Shown: positions 8,810 to 19,377 of the stretch, one piece after another
Position numbering within the stretch: the first letter of the stretch is position 1
Layout: every line of letters starts with the position of its first letter
Source of the DNA: Gordonia humi
GTDB taxonomy: Bacteria; Actinomycetota; Actinomycetes; Mycobacteriales; Mycobacteriaceae
Direction of reading: 5' to 3'
NCBI RefSeq assembly: GCF_014197435.1
Contig: NZ_JACIFP010000001.1
Location: 4,402,001-4,466,000 of the forward strand
Length of the DNA stretch: 64,000 nt
Notes under the pieces: model-generated
What the model was told of the DNA's origin: nothing
What the model saw: the letters and a program-made list of their open reading frames with translations, nothing else
Databases searched by the model: none
Program-made: the position numbers and the translations under genes

Positions 8810-9583
8810 TCAGCCGATACGCAGCAGGGCGCTGTCGGTGGAAGCGACGAGGACGGTGAGCGCACCGCCGGAGGAGCGGATCCGGCGGCCGGTCCACACG
8901 TCGGTCGCCATGACGGAGTCGTCGCCCGCGAGGTTCACCTCGTCGATCTGAATGGACATCTCCCGCGCCGTGGAATCGTCGTTCGTCAGCGAGACGACGA
9001 GCCCCTGCGAACCGAGCGCCCGTGAGAAGCGGTTCGCGTCACCGCCGATCGGAGCTCCCGCGGTACGGCGGGCGTCCTGACTCACGGCGAGCACCTGCGC
9101 GTTCGTGACGGTCGCGATGTGCGCCGGGTCGAGCAGAGCGGCGTCGCCGGTGAACACCAGCGGCTCGGCCCCCATCACGTGCCGGGTGATCGCCGTCCTC
9201 AGCGCGGGCAGATCGGTGTCTGCCGCCATCGCCGAGGCGATCTCCTCGTCGCCGGTCGACACGACGTCCATCGACAGCCCGCGTTCGTCGAGATAGCCGT
9301 GGAGGGCACGATCGTCGAGAGGCGCCGGACGCTCGGCGTCGTCGCACAGGACGTACAGGGTCCGATAGCCGGCGTTCACCACTCCGTGGGCCACCAGGCC
9401 GTCGGCGTCGGCGCGGATCCGCTCCGGGGTCGACGCGCAGCCGTCGCCGACCACCCACCCCAGTACCGGTGCCGGGGGCGGCGCGGGAACTTCGGATGAC
9501 GAGCACGCCGCCAGGACCAACGCGGCCAGCCCCGCGCCGACCGCCACGACCACGCGTGCCCCGATCATGTCGCGGTCCCTCAC
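8810..9583 (-). CDS. Lipoprotein with degenerate GH27 (alpha-galactosidase-like) fold
   Basis: 257 residues with a signal sequence and lipobox LVLAACSS, so probably exported and lipidated. The segment [41 protein letters not shown] follows the spacing of the N-terminal GH27 signature (GW..., C/T, AD.LV..G...AGY...DD). The C-terminal 70 residues (SQDARRTAG..., [13 protein letters not shown]...) resemble the GH27 C-terminal beta domain. The middle of the barrel, which carries the catalytic aspartates, is much shortened, so hydrolase activity is doubtful. Its start overlaps the smpB stop (ATGA), implying translational coupling, and it ends just before ssrA. An alternative start is ATG 9568. Confidence 0.7.
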   Translation of the reverse strand: MRDRDMIGARVVVAVGAGLAALVLAACSSSEVPAPPPAPVLGWVVGDGCASTPERIRADADGLVAHGVVNAGYRTLYVLCDDAERPAPLDDRALHGYLDERGLSMDVVSTGDEEIASAMAADTDLPALRTAITRHVMGAEPLVFTGDAALLDPAHIATVTNAQVLAVSQDARRTAGAPIGGDANRFSRALGSQGLVVSLTNDDSTAREMSIQIDEVNLAGDDSVMATDVWTGRRIRSSGGALTVLVASTDSALLRIG

Positions 9584-10053
9584 ATGCCCTTCACGCGGCG
9601 GCCGACGACCCGCTCCACCTCGCGCTTGGCGGTACGCTCGGCGATGTCACGGCGCTTGTCGTGCGCCTGCTTTCCGCGCGCCAACGCGATCTCGACCTTG
9701 GCGTATCCGTCGGAGAAGTACATCTGCAGCGGTACCAGGGTCAGGTTGCCGTCCCGAATCTTGCCGATCAGGTTGTCGATCTCGCGGCGGTGCATCAGCA
9801 GTTTGCGCTTGCGGCGCGGCGCGTGATTGGTCCATGTGCCGCTTCCGTATTCGGCGATGTGCACGGCGTTGAGCCAGACCTCGCCGTCGTCGATCGTGGC
9901 GAACGCGTCGACGAGCGACGCCTTACCCTCGCGCAGCGCCTTGACCTCGGTGCCCCGCAGGACCATGCCCGCCTCGTAGGTGTCGAGAATGGTGTAGTTG
10001 TGCCGAGCCTTGCGGTTCGTCGCGATCACCGACTTGCCCTTGTCTCTGGGCAC
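9580..10053 (-). CDS. smpB: SsrA-binding protein SmpB
   Basis: 157 residues, full length. Family signatures are visible: [37 protein letters not shown], then the OB-fold core [35 protein letters not shown] and a basic C-terminal tail ([18 protein letters not shown]). It binds the tRNA-like part of tmRNA and brings it to stalled ribosomes. It starts with GTG after CGAAGGAGGT, which fixes the start. It is 34 bp downstream of ftsX, as in M. tuberculosis (Rv3100c-Rv3101c). Confidence 0.96.
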   Translation of the reverse strand: MPRDKGKSVIATNRKARHNYTILDTYEAGMVLRGTEVKALREGKASLVDAFATIDDGEVWLNAVHIAEYGSGTWTNHAPRRKRKLLMHRREIDNLIGKIRDGNLTLVPLQMYFSDGYAKVEIALARGKQAHDKRRDIAERTAKREVERVVGRRVKGM

Positions 10054-10087
10054 GGCTGACCTCCTTCGAGAATGTTCGTGCGTTCCA

Positions 10088-10993
10088 TCATTCCCGAACG
10101 TAGACGCGCAGCGTCCCGTAGGCCGTCACACCGGCCAGGACGATGCCCGCCACGACCAGCCACGGCGAGACGAACCACACGTCGGCCGCGGTGATCCGCG
10201 CCAGGATGTTCACACCGTAGAGGTCCTCGAGCGCTTTGTCGAAGAAGAATATCTTGCCCAGGAACAGTCCGCCGATCGCCAGCAGCGCACCGATCACCGC
10301 AGCGATCACCGCCTCCAGCAGGAACGGCAGCTGGGTGTACCACCTCGTGGCGCCGACCAGTCGCATGATCGACACCTCCGTCCGTCTCGTATAGGCGGCT
10401 ATCTGCACGGTGTTGACGATCAGCAGGATGGCTGCCACAGCGAGCACCGCGGCCACCGCGAACGCGGCGTTGCGTGCGCCGTCGAGCACACTGAAGATAC
10501 GTTTGACCAGGTCACGTTGGTCCAGAACGCCGTCGACCCCTTCTGCCCGGGAGAATTTGTCGAGCACCGCGCCGAACCGGTCCGGATCCTCCATGCGGAC
10601 GCGGAGTGCGCCCTGGTAGGCGTCCTTGCGGATGAAGTCGGCGAGTTCGGGCGAGTCCTTCTCCCACGACGCCTTGGCCGTGCGGAACGCCTGGTCCTGA
10701 CTGATGAAGGTCACCGATCCGACGCCGGGCTCGGCTTCGAGGTCGTGCCGGAGCGTGGTGCACGGCGCCTCGAGACAGTTGGGGTCCTTCTTCGTCACCG
10801 CGTCGTTGATGAAGAACTGCATCTCGACGCGGTCGAGGAAGATCTTCTGGCTCTTGTCCGCCATCTGGATCACCAGCATTCCGCCGCCGAGCATGCCGAG
10901 GGTGATCGCCGTCGTCAGGATCATGGCGACGGTCATGGTGATGTTGCGGCGGAATCCGTTGAGGACTTCGCCGATGATGAAGTTCGCGCGCAT
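10088..10993 (-). CDS. ftsX: Cell division protein FtsX
   Basis: 301 residues. A TM segment at about 20-45 precedes an extracytoplasmic domain (about 50-165, with a CLEAPC cysteine pair), then three TM segments from about 175 to the end, the usual FtsX topology. FtsX forms the membrane part of the FtsEX complex that transmits ATP hydrolysis to peptidoglycan hydrolases (RipC in mycobacteria). It starts 33 bp after ftsE. The first residues [25 protein letters not shown] match mycobacterial FtsX. Confidence 0.95.
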   Translation of the reverse strand: MRANFIIGEVLNGFRRNITMTVAMILTTAITLGMLGGGMLVIQMADKSQKIFLDRVEMQFFINDAVTKKDPNCLEAPCTTLRHDLEAEPGVGSVTFISQDQAFRTAKASWEKDSPELADFIRKDAYQGALRVRMEDPDRFGAVLDKFSRAEGVDGVLDQRDLVKRIFSVLDGARNAAFAVAAVLAVAAILLIVNTVQIAAYTRRTEVSIMRLVGATRWYTQLPFLLEAVIAAVIGALLAIGGLFLGKIFFFDKALEDLYGVNILARITAADVWFVSPWLVVAGIVLAGVTAYGTLRVYVRE

Positions 10994-11026
10994 CTGCTCG
11001 CTTTCTCGTTGGTCTGCGAAGTCGTC

Positions 11027-11713
<687 letters not shown>

Positions 11714-11740
11714 GTTGTCCAAGTGTACCGATCCCAGCGC

Positions 11741-12199
11741 TCATGCCCCGCCGTCGCTCGGCTGTGTCGCCTCCGGAACCGCGGTCTGCTGGGGTGTCGT
11801 GGTCGGCGTGGTCTGCTCGGGCGTCGATCGGCGCGGCTGTGCCGGGTTCGTCGTCCTGGTCTCCTGCTGTTCCTGCGCCGGGTCGGTCGTCTCGGTCGTG
11901 GTCTCCTGTGTCGACGGCTCATCCGTGGTGCTCGACGTCTCCGGCGTCGTCTCCACGGGTGTACTGCTGGTCGGCTCCTCGGTGGTCTCCGGTTCCTGTG
12001 TGGTGTGCGCCGGCGTCGTCGCGGACGACTGCTTCGCCGGGTAGTGCTCGGAGGAGAAGCCGTAGAACGCGAGCAGCGCGAACCATGCGACGATCAGCAC
12101 CACCGTCGTCGTCCGCACGCGGGTGCGGTAGACGTGGCTGAGCTTGTCCATCAGCATCTCGAGACGTGTCCGCCCGTCCGGGGTCTGGTCATCACTCAT
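11741..12199 (-). CDS. Small single-pass membrane protein with Thr/Pro/Glu-rich tail
   Basis: 152 residues from the ATG at 12199. A cytoplasmic N-terminus of about 30 residues is followed by one TM segment ([18 protein letters not shown]) and a long low-complexity tail rich in T, P, E, S and Q that would lie outside the membrane. There is no known catalytic motif. The position between mscS and ftsE matches the proline-rich membrane protein Rv3103c of M. tuberculosis. Its start overlaps the mscS stop by 8 bp, so translation is probably coupled. Function unknown; a cell-envelope role linked to FtsEX is possible. Confidence 0.75.
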   Translation of the reverse strand: MSDDQTPDGRTRLEMLMDKLSHVYRTRVRTTTVVLIVAWFALLAFYGFSSEHYPAKQSSATTPAHTTQEPETTEEPTSSTPVETTPETSSTTDEPSTQETTTETTDPAQEQQETRTTNPAQPRRSTPEQTTPTTTPQQTAVPEATQPSDGGA

Positions 12200-13121
12200 C
12201 GCTGCCGTCTCCCACCACCTCATCGGCCACGGTCTGCGTGGCGGACGCGTTCTGCACCGGTTTGGCGACCATCACGCCGTGCTGGCCGAGTGCGAAGATG
12301 ATCTCCGACCGCAGCGCCCGCCCGATGTCGAACTGCTGGCCGGGCAGCGTGCGCGCGACCATCCGAACGGTCGCCGAGTCGAGTTCCAGGCTGGTCACGC
12401 CCAGCGGCTGCGGCGGGTCGAGGAGCAGTCGGTGCCAATGCGGATCGTGATAGAACTTCTGGCCGACCTCGCGCAGCGTCGCGTTGACGACGTTGATGTC
12501 CGCATCGAGCGGCACCGGGACGTCGACCACCGATCGCGCCCAGTCCTTCGACAGATTGGTCGCCTTGATCATCTGACCGTTCGGGACGGTGATCAGCTCG
12601 CCGTCGGAGTTGCGCAGACGTGTCACACGCAGTGTCACGTCCTCGACGGTGCCCTGCGCCTCGAGTCCGCCGGTCACCGTCAGATTGACCACGTCGCCGT
12701 AGCCGTACTGGTGCTCGGCGATGATGAAGAAGCCCGCGAGCACGTCCTGCACGATGCGCTGGGCGCCGAAGCCGAGCGCACCACCGAGCACCGCGCTCAG
12801 TCCGACGAGACTGGACGTGGGCACCCACATCGCCAGCATCTTCAGTCCGACGACGATCACCACGACGGCGATCAGCGCCCACGCCACCACGTCGACCAGC
12901 GCGCGACGGTGTTTCATGTCCTCGGACTGGACGATGTCCTCACTGCGCTCGAAGCGCTCCAGAACATGCCTCGAATACCGTCCGGCCGCCCAGCGGATCA
13001 GGCGCGCGACGAGCACCGCGCCGATGATCCACAGAAGGATCTGCACGAAGTCGACCGCCAGCCACCGCTCCCACGCCCGCATCCACGACGGCAGGCCGAG
13101 TTCATCGACGAGGTAAGTCAT
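12192..13121 (-). CDS. Mechanosensitive ion channel (MscS family)
   Basis: 309 residues with two or three TM segments in the first 130 residues, then the MscS pore/beta domain. LVGLSAVLGGALGFGAQRIVQDVLAGFFIIAEHQYGYGDVV is the characteristic TM3 pore helix leading into the beta domain (VEDVTLRVTRLRNSDGELITVPNGQMI). It releases solutes when the membrane is stretched by osmotic downshift. It corresponds to Rv3104c by position. It starts 5 bp after prfB ends and overlaps the following gene, indicating an operon. Confidence 0.9.
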   Translation of the reverse strand: MTYLVDELGLPSWMRAWERWLAVDFVQILLWIIGAVLVARLIRWAAGRYSRHVLERFERSEDIVQSEDMKHRRALVDVVAWALIAVVVIVVGLKMLAMWVPTSSLVGLSAVLGGALGFGAQRIVQDVLAGFFIIAEHQYGYGDVVNLTVTGGLEAQGTVEDVTLRVTRLRNSDGELITVPNGQMIKATNLSKDWARSVVDVPVPLDADINVVNATLREVGQKFYHDPHWHRLLLDPPQPLGVTSLELDSATVRMVARTLPGQQFDIGRALRSEIIFALGQHGVMVAKPVQNASATQTVADEVVGDGSDE

Positions 13122-13126
13122 GGGGG

Positions 13127-14239
13127 CTACTCGTTCTCGTCCATCCGCCAGCGGATTCCGGCCTCGATGAACTGGTCGATGTCGCCGTCGAGGACGTTGC
13201 TCGGGTTGTTGCTCTCCACGTTGGTCCGCAGATCCTTGACCATCTGGTACGGGTGCAGGACGTACGAGCGCATCTGATTGCCCCAGCTCGCGCCGGTGTC
13301 GGACTTGAGCGCGTCCATCTGCGCGCGCTCCTCCTGGCGTTTGCGTTCGAGGAGCTTGGCCTGCAGGACGCGCAGCGCCGCCGCCTTGTTCTGCAGCTGG
13401 CTCTTCTCGTTCTGACAGGTCACGACGATGCCGGTCGGCACGTGCGTCAGGCGGACAGCGGAGTCGGTGGTGTTGACCGACTGTCCGCCGGGGCCGGACG
13501 AGCGGTACACGTCCACGCGCAGGTCGTTCTCGTCGATGTCGATGTGGTCGGTGGTCTCGACGACGGGCAGGATCTCGACCTCGGCGAACGACGTCTGGCG
13601 CCGCCCCTGATTGTCGAACGGACTGATGCGCACCAGACGGTGGGTGCCCTGCTCCACCGACAGCGTCCCGTACATGTACGGCGCCTTGACGGCGAAGGTG
13701 GCCGATTTGAGGCCCGCTTCCTCGGCGTACGAGGTGTCGTAGACCTCGACGGAGTGGTCGTGCTGTTCGGCCCAGCGGATGTACATGCGCATGAGCATCT
13801 GCGCCCAGTCGGCGGCGTCCACGCCACCCGCACCCGCCCGGATGTTGACCACGGCTTCGCGAGCGTCGTACTCGCCGGCGAGCATCGTCTTGACCTCCAT
13901 CGCCTCGATGTCGCGGCGCAGATCGGCACGCTCGGTGTCCGCATCGGCGACGGCCTCGGCGGCGGCGTCGCCCTCCTCGGCCTCGGCGAGTTCATAGAGG
14001 ACCGGCAGGTCGTCCAGACGCGACCGCAGCTCGGACACACGACGCAACTCGGCCTGAGTGTGCGAGAGCTCGCTGGTCACCTTCTGCGCGTGGTCCTGGT
14101 CGTTCCACAGATCGGGGTCGGACGCCTGCATCTCCAGTTCGTCGATGCGGCGGCGAAGCTCATCGAGGTCGATCACCTTTTCGACGGTGGTGAGGGTCGC
14201 GTCGAGCGCTTCGAGGTCGGCAGAGGCTTCAGGATGCAC
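13127..14239 (-). CDS. prfB: Peptide chain release factor 2
   Basis: 370 residues, full length. The anticodon-like tripeptide is SPF (206-208, [11 protein letters not shown]), which recognises UGA/UAA stops, and the catalytic GGQ is at 251-253 ([11 protein letters not shown]). No in-frame UGA programmed frameshift is present; the gene is one open frame as usual in Actinobacteria. It releases finished peptides from the ribosome. It heads the run prfB - mscS - membrane protein - ftsE - ftsX - smpB. Confidence 0.97.
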   Translation of the reverse strand: MHPEASADLEALDATLTTVEKVIDLDELRRRIDELEMQASDPDLWNDQDHAQKVTSELSHTQAELRRVSELRSRLDDLPVLYELAEAEEGDAAAEAVADADTERADLRRDIEAMEVKTMLAGEYDAREAVVNIRAGAGGVDAADWAQMLMRMYIRWAEQHDHSVEVYDTSYAEEAGLKSATFAVKAPYMYGTLSVEQGTHRLVRISPFDNQGRRQTSFAEVEILPVVETTDHIDIDENDLRVDVYRSSGPGGQSVNTTDSAVRLTHVPTGIVVTCQNEKSQLQNKAAALRVLQAKLLERKRQEERAQMDALKSDTGASWGNQMRSYVLHPYQMVKDLRTNVESNNPSNVLDGDIDQFIEAGIRWRMDENE

Positions 14240-14243
14240 CGAT

Positions 14244-14600
14244 TCAGCCTACCGAGTCGGGCAGGGTGCCGAAGCGCCAGGTGGAATCCTCCTTGCCCGG
14301 CTTGTACACGACGGGCTGCTCGAGACCCGGATACGGTTCTGTCGCACCGGCGGGCAGGACGATGCGGCCGTACACTTCGGCGGGCGCCGATCCCGAGGCC
14401 ACGATGGTCCCGGTGACGGTGCAGTTGCGGGCGCCGTTCTTGTCCGGGTCGCCCAGGACCGCACTGGTGACGGTGAGAGTGCCCTGCGCGTAGCCGCGGC
14501 CCGCGCTCACCGCTCCCCTGCCCGGTCCCCGCCGCATGATCAGGGAGATCGCACTGACGATGAGCAGCGCCACGAGCAGCACGGGAATCCAGGTCGGCAT
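14244..14600 (-). CDS. Small membrane-anchored protein of unknown function
   Basis: 118 residues from ATG 14600. An N-terminal TM anchor ([21 protein letters not shown]) is followed by a soluble domain with beta-strand character ([46 protein letters not shown]). No family is recognised with certainty. It ends 5 bp before the prfB start and lies upstream on the same strand, so it may be the first gene of that operon. The longer open frame upstream is not supported by a ribosome binding site and overlaps the divergent hisN. Confidence 0.65.
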   Translation of the reverse strand: MPTWIPVLLVALLIVSAISLIMRRGPGRGAVSAGRGYAQGTLTVTSAVLGDPDKNGARNCTVTGTIVASGSAPAEVYGRIVLPAGATEPYPGLEQPVVYKPGKEDSTWRFGTLPDSVG

Positions 14601-14673
14601 GGCGCCATGGTACCTGTGCGAGCTCGCCACGGCCGCCGCCGAGCCGCGGTGACGACTGGTAGCGTCGTCAGCC

Positions 14674-15471
14674 GTGGCTGCACTCTCCGACGGTTCCGTG
14701 TACGCGTCCGATCTGACCCTCGCCCTCGACCTCGCCGCTGCCGCCGACGAGTTGACGACGGCCCGATTCGGCGCCCTCGACCTGCGGGTCGACGCCAAAC
14801 CCGATCTGACTCCGGTCTCGGACGCCGACCTCGCGTGCGAGCGACTGCTCCGCGACCGGCTGTCCGTCGCCCGTCCCGCCGACGCCGTGCTCGGCGAGGA
14901 GTTCGGCGGCGACCAGATCCTGACGGGTCGCCAGTGGGTGATCGACCCGATCGACGGCACCAAGAACTTCGTCCGCGGCGTGCCGGTGTGGTCGACGCTG
15001 ATCGCACTGCTCGACGACGGCGTGCCCGTCGTCGGGGTGGTGAGCGCCCCCGCGTTGAACCGACGGTGGTGGGCCTCGGCCGGTGACGGCGCCTTCGCCG
15101 CGCACGACGGCGAGTCCCGCGCGATCGGAGTGTCGGGGGTACGCGACGTCGCCGAATCGTCGTTGGCGTTCTCGTCGCTGTCCGGCTGGGCCGACCGCGG
15201 AATCCGGGATCGGTTCGTCGATCTGACCGACCGGGTCTGGCGGGTCCGCGGCTACGGCGACTTCTTCAACTACTGCCTCGTCGCCGAGGGCGCCGTCGAC
15301 GTCGCCGCCGAGCCCGAGGTGTCCCTCTGGGATCTGGCGCCGCTCGACATCCTGGTTCGCGAAGCGGGCGGGCGTTTCACCGCCCTCGACGGCGCACCCG
15401 GCCCGGCGGGCGGCAGCGCCGTCGCCTCGAACGGGCTTCTGCACGAGGAGATCCTCGCCGCGCTGCGGTGA
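14674..15471 (+). CDS. hisN: Histidinol-phosphatase (inositol monophosphatase family)
   Basis: 265 residues, IMPase fold. Metal-binding motifs are LGEEFGG (Glu), [15 protein letters not shown] (Asp-Pro-Ile-Asp-Gly-Thr) and [12 protein letters not shown] (Trp-Asp). The Asn-Phe-Val-Arg pattern after the DPIDGT motif is typical of the HisN-type phosphatases that dephosphorylate histidinol phosphate in Actinobacteria. Its neighbours fadE24/fadE23 reproduce the Rv3137-Rv3140 order of M. tuberculosis. It starts at GTG 14674, divergent from the prfB side. Confidence 0.88.
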   Translation: MAALSDGSVYASDLTLALDLAAAADELTTARFGALDLRVDAKPDLTPVSDADLACERLLRDRLSVARPADAVLGEEFGGDQILTGRQWVIDPIDGTKNFVRGVPVWSTLIALLDDGVPVVGVVSAPALNRRWWASAGDGAFAAHDGESRAIGVSGVRDVAESSLAFSSLSGWADRGIRDRFVDLTDRVWRVRGYGDFFNYCLVAEGAVDVAAEPEVSLWDLAPLDILVREAGGRFTALDGAPGPAGGSAVASNGLLHEEILAALR

Positions 15472-15587
15472 CGAATCGCCGGTCGCTGCCGCATCCGCGA
15501 GCCGGAGGACCGCAATTCCCTACCGCTGGCCGTCGATCACGCGTAGAGGTGGAGTCGACAACCGCCACCGACCACGAGGAGAACCAC

Positions 15588-15938
15588 GTGACCGCCGAAG
15601 TGAAGATGATCATCCTGTCCACCGACGACCTGGACGCGTCCATCGCGTTCTATCAGGAGGCCGCGGGCATGGCGCTGAAGTTCCGCGACGGCGCACACTT
15701 CGCCGCCCTCGACGGCGGCGCCGTCACTCTCGCGCTCGCGACGAAGGTCGACCATCCGATCCACGGCCAGGTGGTCGTCGGCATCAAGACCGACGACGTC
15801 GACGCCGCGGCCAAGGCCGTCGAGGCGGCGGGCGGCGGCATCGTCGCGCAGCCGTACGACGACGCACACGAGCGCCGCGCCGTCGTCTACGACAACAAGG
15901 GCAACGGGCTGGTGTTCTACAGTCCGCTCCAGCGCTAG
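15588..15938 (+). CDS. VOC (glyoxalase/bleomycin resistance-like) family protein
   Basis: 116 residues from GTG 15588, preceded by CGAGGAGAA. It has the single-domain VOC pattern of two beta-alpha-beta-beta-beta modules (EVKMIILSTDDLDASIAFYQEAAG and ...IKTDDVDAAAKAVEAAGGGIVAQPYDD, ending YDNKGNGLVFYSPL). VOC proteins include metal-dependent isomerases, dioxygenases and drug-binding proteins; nothing here fixes the substrate. Confidence 0.8.
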   Translation: MTAEVKMIILSTDDLDASIAFYQEAAGMALKFRDGAHFAALDGGAVTLALATKVDHPIHGQVVVGIKTDDVDAAAKAVEAAGGGIVAQPYDDAHERRAVVYDNKGNGLVFYSPLQR

Positions 15939-15961
15939 CCTCGGCCGTCAGACCTCAGCCG

Positions 15962-16621
15962 TCACACCTCGGTCGCCACACCCGCCTCGAGCACCTGGAA
16001 CGTCGTTCCACTCGGCGCCATCCCGCCGATCCGCGCGTTGTGCGTGGCGATCCCGGCCGCCGACTGCACCGCCTGATGGATCGGGAACGCCACCCGCGGG
16101 TTCACCGCGCGCAGGTAGTCGACCGGCTCGCTGACTTTGAGCCACGGCGCCGCGGCCGGGATCGCGAGGACGTCGATCCGCTCGAACGGAATGTAGAGAG
16201 AGTCGCCGGGATGGCAGAACGCCCCGACCATCTCGTCCGTGTCGAGGACGTACGAGATGTTGTCGACCACGGGCAGTTCCGGGTGGATCACCGCATGGCG
16301 ACCGCCGGTGCCGCGCACGGTGAACGCCCCCACCGACAGCACTTCGCCCGGTCCGATCACCGACCACGTGCCCGCGTCGCCCCGCTCGTTGAGCTGGGCC
16401 GCGGTCTGTGGATCGGCATAACGGACGGCGGCCGGGTTCGCGGCGACCAGCGCGGGCAGTCGCTCCGGATCGGCGTGGTCGGGGTGCTGATGGGTCACCA
16501 GGATCGCATCGAGTCCGGTCAGTGCCTCGAATCCCGACGAGAACGTGCCGGGATCGAACAGAACCCGTGTGCCGGCATGTTCGACGAGGACGCAGGAGTG
16601 CTGAAAGTGTGTGAATCGCAT
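15962..16621 (-). CDS. MBL-fold metal-dependent hydrolase
   Basis: 219 residues, UlaG/RomA-like metallo-beta-lactamase fold. The metal motif is THQHPDHAD (HxHxDH type) near residue 43, with further candidate ligands FCHPGDS and FPIHQAV. It begins MRFTHFQHSCVLVE, as in many small cytosolic MBL proteins. It is divergent from fadE24, and the intervening 120 bp holds two palindromes that could control both directions. Substrate unknown. Confidence 0.8.
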   Translation of the reverse strand: MRFTHFQHSCVLVEHAGTRVLFDPGTFSSGFEALTGLDAILVTHQHPDHADPERLPALVAANPAAVRYADPQTAAQLNERGDAGTWSVIGPGEVLSVGAFTVRGTGGRHAVIHPELPVVDNISYVLDTDEMVGAFCHPGDSLYIPFERIDVLAIPAAAPWLKVSEPVDYLRAVNPRVAFPIHQAVQSAAGIATHNARIGGMAPSGTTFQVLEAGVATEV

Positions 16622-16660
16622 ACCTTTAGACGGTAGTGGCCGAATGGGGGTGACAACCTT

Positions 16661-16702
16661 CTTACCGACGAGTAAGGTCTGTTCTTACTACGGAGTAAGA
16701 AC
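16661..16702. promoter_or_regulatory. Tandem palindromic operator upstream of fadE24
   Basis: Two similar inverted repeats of the form TTACY-N4-AGTAA: CTTAC...GTAAG at 16661-16676 and the longer perfect GTTCTTACT-ACGG-AGTAAGAAC at 16681-16702. Their centres are 23 bp apart, about two helical turns. The size and symmetry suit a TetR-family dimer. They sit 43 bp upstream of the fadE24 start and 40 bp upstream of the divergent MBL gene. Confidence 0.65.
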
Positions 16703-16744
16703 ATTGCTCCACCGTTGAAGTCCGATCGAGACACTGGTGAGGAA

Positions 16745-18112
16745 ATGACCACGAACATCGAACCCCGCGACGAATCTTCCGTCGGCGCAGCCCCCCACAA
16801 GCGCAGTCCGATCGGCGCAGCCATGCGTGTGCTGACCGCGATCACCGGCTCCGACCTGGCCGAGAAGTACGGCCTCCGTGAGCCGATCAACCGTGTCGCC
16901 TACGAGGCCACCAAGACCGGCTTCAAGACACTCGGCGCCGCGAACCGCGCGTTCACTCAGGTCACGAGCTCGGGCAAGCCGCAGCGCCCGAGCACGCCGT
17001 CCAAGGGATTCTTCGATCTGACCCCGGACGAAGAGCAGGGCATGATCGCCGAGACGGTGAAGGAGTTCGCCACCGAGATCCTGCGCCCGGCCGCCTACGA
17101 CGCCGACGCCGCGGCCACCGCGCCCGAGGACATCCTCAAGCGGTCGGCCGAGCTCGGCATCACCATGATCAACGTCCCCGAGGAACTCGAGGGCGCGGCC
17201 ACCGATCGCAACGTCGTGACCAACGCGCTCGTCGCCGAGGCGATGGCCTACGGCGACATGGGACTGGCCGTCCCCCTGCTGGCCCCGAGCGGTGTGGCGA
17301 CCACGCTGACCAACTTCGGCAGCGACGGCCAGCAGAAGACCTACCTTCCCGATTTCGCCGGTGAGAACGTTCCGACGTCGGCGGTCGTCATCGCCGAGCC
17401 GAAGCCGCTCTTCGACGCGTTCAACCTGGCCACCAAGGCCGCCCGCGTCCCGAGCGGATACCGCCTGACCGGCGTGAAGAGCTTCGTTCCCGCCGCGGGC
17501 AGCGCTGAGCTGTTCATCGTCGGCGCACAGCTCGACGGCCGCCCCGCCCTGTTCATCGTCGAGTCCGACACCGACGGCCTGTCCGTCGAGGCCGATCCCG
17601 GCATGGGCCTGCGCGCCGCGGGCATGGGCCGCCTGGTGCTCGACAACGTGTCGGTGCCGGCGAACGCGCTTCTCGGCGAGTCCGAGGGCGACGCCGCCGA
17701 GGCCTCGTACCGCGATGTGGTCCGCCTGTCGCGCCTGGGCTGGTCGGCGCTGGCAGTCGGAACGGCGACCGCCGTACTCGACTACGTCGTCCCCTACGTC
17801 AACGAGCGCGAGGCGTTCGGCGAGCCGATCTCCAACCGCCAGGCCGTGGCGTTCATGGTCGCGAACATGGCCACCGAGATCGACGGGCTGCGCCTGGTGA
17901 CCCAGCGCGGCGCCTCGCGTGCCGAGCAGGGCCTGCCGTTCGCCCGCGAAGCGGCGCTGGCGCGCAAGCTGACCATCGACAAGGGTCTGCAGGTCGGCCT
18001 CGACGGCGTGCAGCTGCTCGGCGGCCACGGCTTCACCAAGGAGCACCCGGTGGAGCGGTGGTACCGCGACCTGCGCGGTGCGGGCATCGGCGAGGGCGTC
18101 GTCGTCCTCTAG
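16745..18112 (+). CDS. fadE24: Acyl-CoA dehydrogenase, FadE24-like
   Basis: 455 residues from ATG 16745 (GGTGAGGAA just upstream). An N-terminal extension of about 95 residues precedes the acyl-CoA dehydrogenase core (LTPDEEQGMIAETVKEFATEILRPAA). The C-terminal FAD/acyl region is VGLDGVQLLGGHGFTKEHPVERWYRDLR. These enzymes introduce the alpha-beta double bond of fatty acyl-CoA in beta-oxidation. With the next gene it matches fadE24-fadE23 (Rv3139-Rv3140), also beside hisN. The double palindrome upstream is a candidate repressor site. Confidence 0.85.
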   Translation: MTTNIEPRDESSVGAAPHKRSPIGAAMRVLTAITGSDLAEKYGLREPINRVAYEATKTGFKTLGAANRAFTQVTSSGKPQRPSTPSKGFFDLTPDEEQGMIAETVKEFATEILRPAAYDADAAATAPEDILKRSAELGITMINVPEELEGAATDRNVVTNALVAEAMAYGDMGLAVPLLAPSGVATTLTNFGSDGQQKTYLPDFAGENVPTSAVVIAEPKPLFDAFNLATKAARVPSGYRLTGVKSFVPAAGSAELFIVGAQLDGRPALFIVESDTDGLSVEADPGMGLRAAGMGRLVLDNVSVPANALLGESEGDAAEASYRDVVRLSRLGWSALAVGTATAVLDYVVPYVNEREAFGEPISNRQAVAFMVANMATEIDGLRLVTQRGASRAEQGLPFAREAALARKLTIDKGLQVGLDGVQLLGGHGFTKEHPVERWYRDLRGAGIGEGVVVL

Positions 18113-18137
18113 GGGACCGACGAGCTAGGAGTAACGC

Positions 18138-19364
18138 ATGGCTATCAATCTGGAACTGCCGAAGAAGCTGGACAACACGATCGACCAGGCGCGTCAGGCC
18201 GCCCTGCAGATCTTCCGACCCATCAGCCGCAAGTACGACCTCGCCGAGCACAGCTATCCGGTGGAGCTCGACACGCTGGCCAGCCTGTACAACGGCCTCG
18301 CCGCGACCGGCCAGGCCGGCGCCGGTGCCGCGGGCGGGCGCGGCGACGCGAACAAGGAACGCCCCGAGGGCTACGTCGCCAACGGCGGCAACATGCAGTC
18401 GGTGCTCAACTCGATGTGGGCCTCGTACGGCGACGTCGCCCTGATGCTGTCGATCCCGTACCAGGGACTGGGCAACGCGGCGATCGCAGCGGTCGCCACC
18501 GACGAGCAGCTCGAGATGCTCGGAGGCGGCGACGAGGTGTGGGCCGCGATGGCGATCACCGAGCCGAGCTTCGGCTCCGACTCGGCGGCGGTCACCACGA
18601 CCGCCACCCCAGACGGCGACGACTACGTGATCAACGGCGAGAAGATCTTCGTGACCGCCGGATCGCGCGCCTCCCACATCGTGGTCTGGGCGTCGGTCGA
18701 CCGCAGCCTCGGCCGCGCGGCGATCAAGAGCTTCGTCGTGCCGCGCGAGCACCCGGGCGTCACGGTCGCGCGGCTCGAGCACAAGCTCGGCATCCGCGCG
18801 TCCGACACCGCGGTGATCCGCTTCGAGGACTGCCGCATCCCCAAGGAGTACCTGCTCGGCTCGCCGGAGGTGGACGTCAAGAAGGGCTTCGGCGGCGTCA
18901 TGCAGACCTTCGACAACACCCGCCCGATGGTGGCGGCGATGGCCGTCGGAGTCAGCCGGGCCTCTCTTGAGGAACTGCGCAAGCTCCTCGAGGACGCCGG
19001 TATCGAGATCGACTACGACAAGCCCGCCGCCGATCAGCCCGCGGCCGCCGCCGAGTTCATCCGCCTGGAGGCCGACTGGGAGGCGTCGTACCTGTTGACG
19101 CTGCGCGCGGCGTGGATGGCCGACAACAAGAAGCCGAACTCGCTCGAGGCCTCGATGTCGAAGGCCAAGGCGGGCCGCACCGGAACCGACGTGACGAACA
19201 AGGCCGTCGAACTGGCCTCGACCGTCGGCTACTCCGAGCGGACGCTCCTGGAGAAGTGGGCGCGCGATTCGAAGATCCTCGACATCTTCGAGGGCACCCA
19301 GCAGATCCAGCAGCTGATCATCGCTCGACGCATCCTCGGAAAGAGCAGCGCCGAACTCAAGTGA
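18138..19364 (+). CDS. fadE23: Acyl-CoA dehydrogenase, FadE23-like
   Basis: 408 residues. Central beta-domain flavin contacts are AITEPSFGSDSAAVTTTA; the C-terminal helical part ends WARDSKILDIFEGTQQIQQLIIARRILGK, the usual IFEGT(Q)xIQ motif. It starts 25 bp after fadE24 with CTAGGAGTAA as ribosome binding site, so the two are one operon and may form a heteromeric dehydrogenase, as described for some mycobacterial FadE pairs (inference). A hairpin follows 13 bp after the stop. Confidence 0.87.
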   Translation: MAINLELPKKLDNTIDQARQAALQIFRPISRKYDLAEHSYPVELDTLASLYNGLAATGQAGAGAAGGRGDANKERPEGYVANGGNMQSVLNSMWASYGDVALMLSIPYQGLGNAAIAAVATDEQLEMLGGGDEVWAAMAITEPSFGSDSAAVTTTATPDGDDYVINGEKIFVTAGSRASHIVVWASVDRSLGRAAIKSFVVPREHPGVTVARLEHKLGIRASDTAVIRFEDCRIPKEYLLGSPEVDVKKGFGGVMQTFDNTRPMVAAMAVGVSRASLEELRKLLEDAGIEIDYDKPAADQPAAAAEFIRLEADWEASYLLTLRAAWMADNKKPNSLEASMSKAKAGRTGTDVTNKAVELASTVGYSERTLLEKWARDSKILDIFEGTQQIQQLIIARRILGKSSAELK

Positions 19365-19377
19365 GCCGATCGCCCAC

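Noticed and set aside
13127..14239. Programmed +1 frameshift in prfB
   Set aside because: The gene is a single frame with no internal in-frame UGA near codon 25, as normal in Actinobacteria.
16688..18046. Minus-strand open frame opposite fadE24
   Set aside because: Shadow of a clear acyl-CoA dehydrogenase gene.
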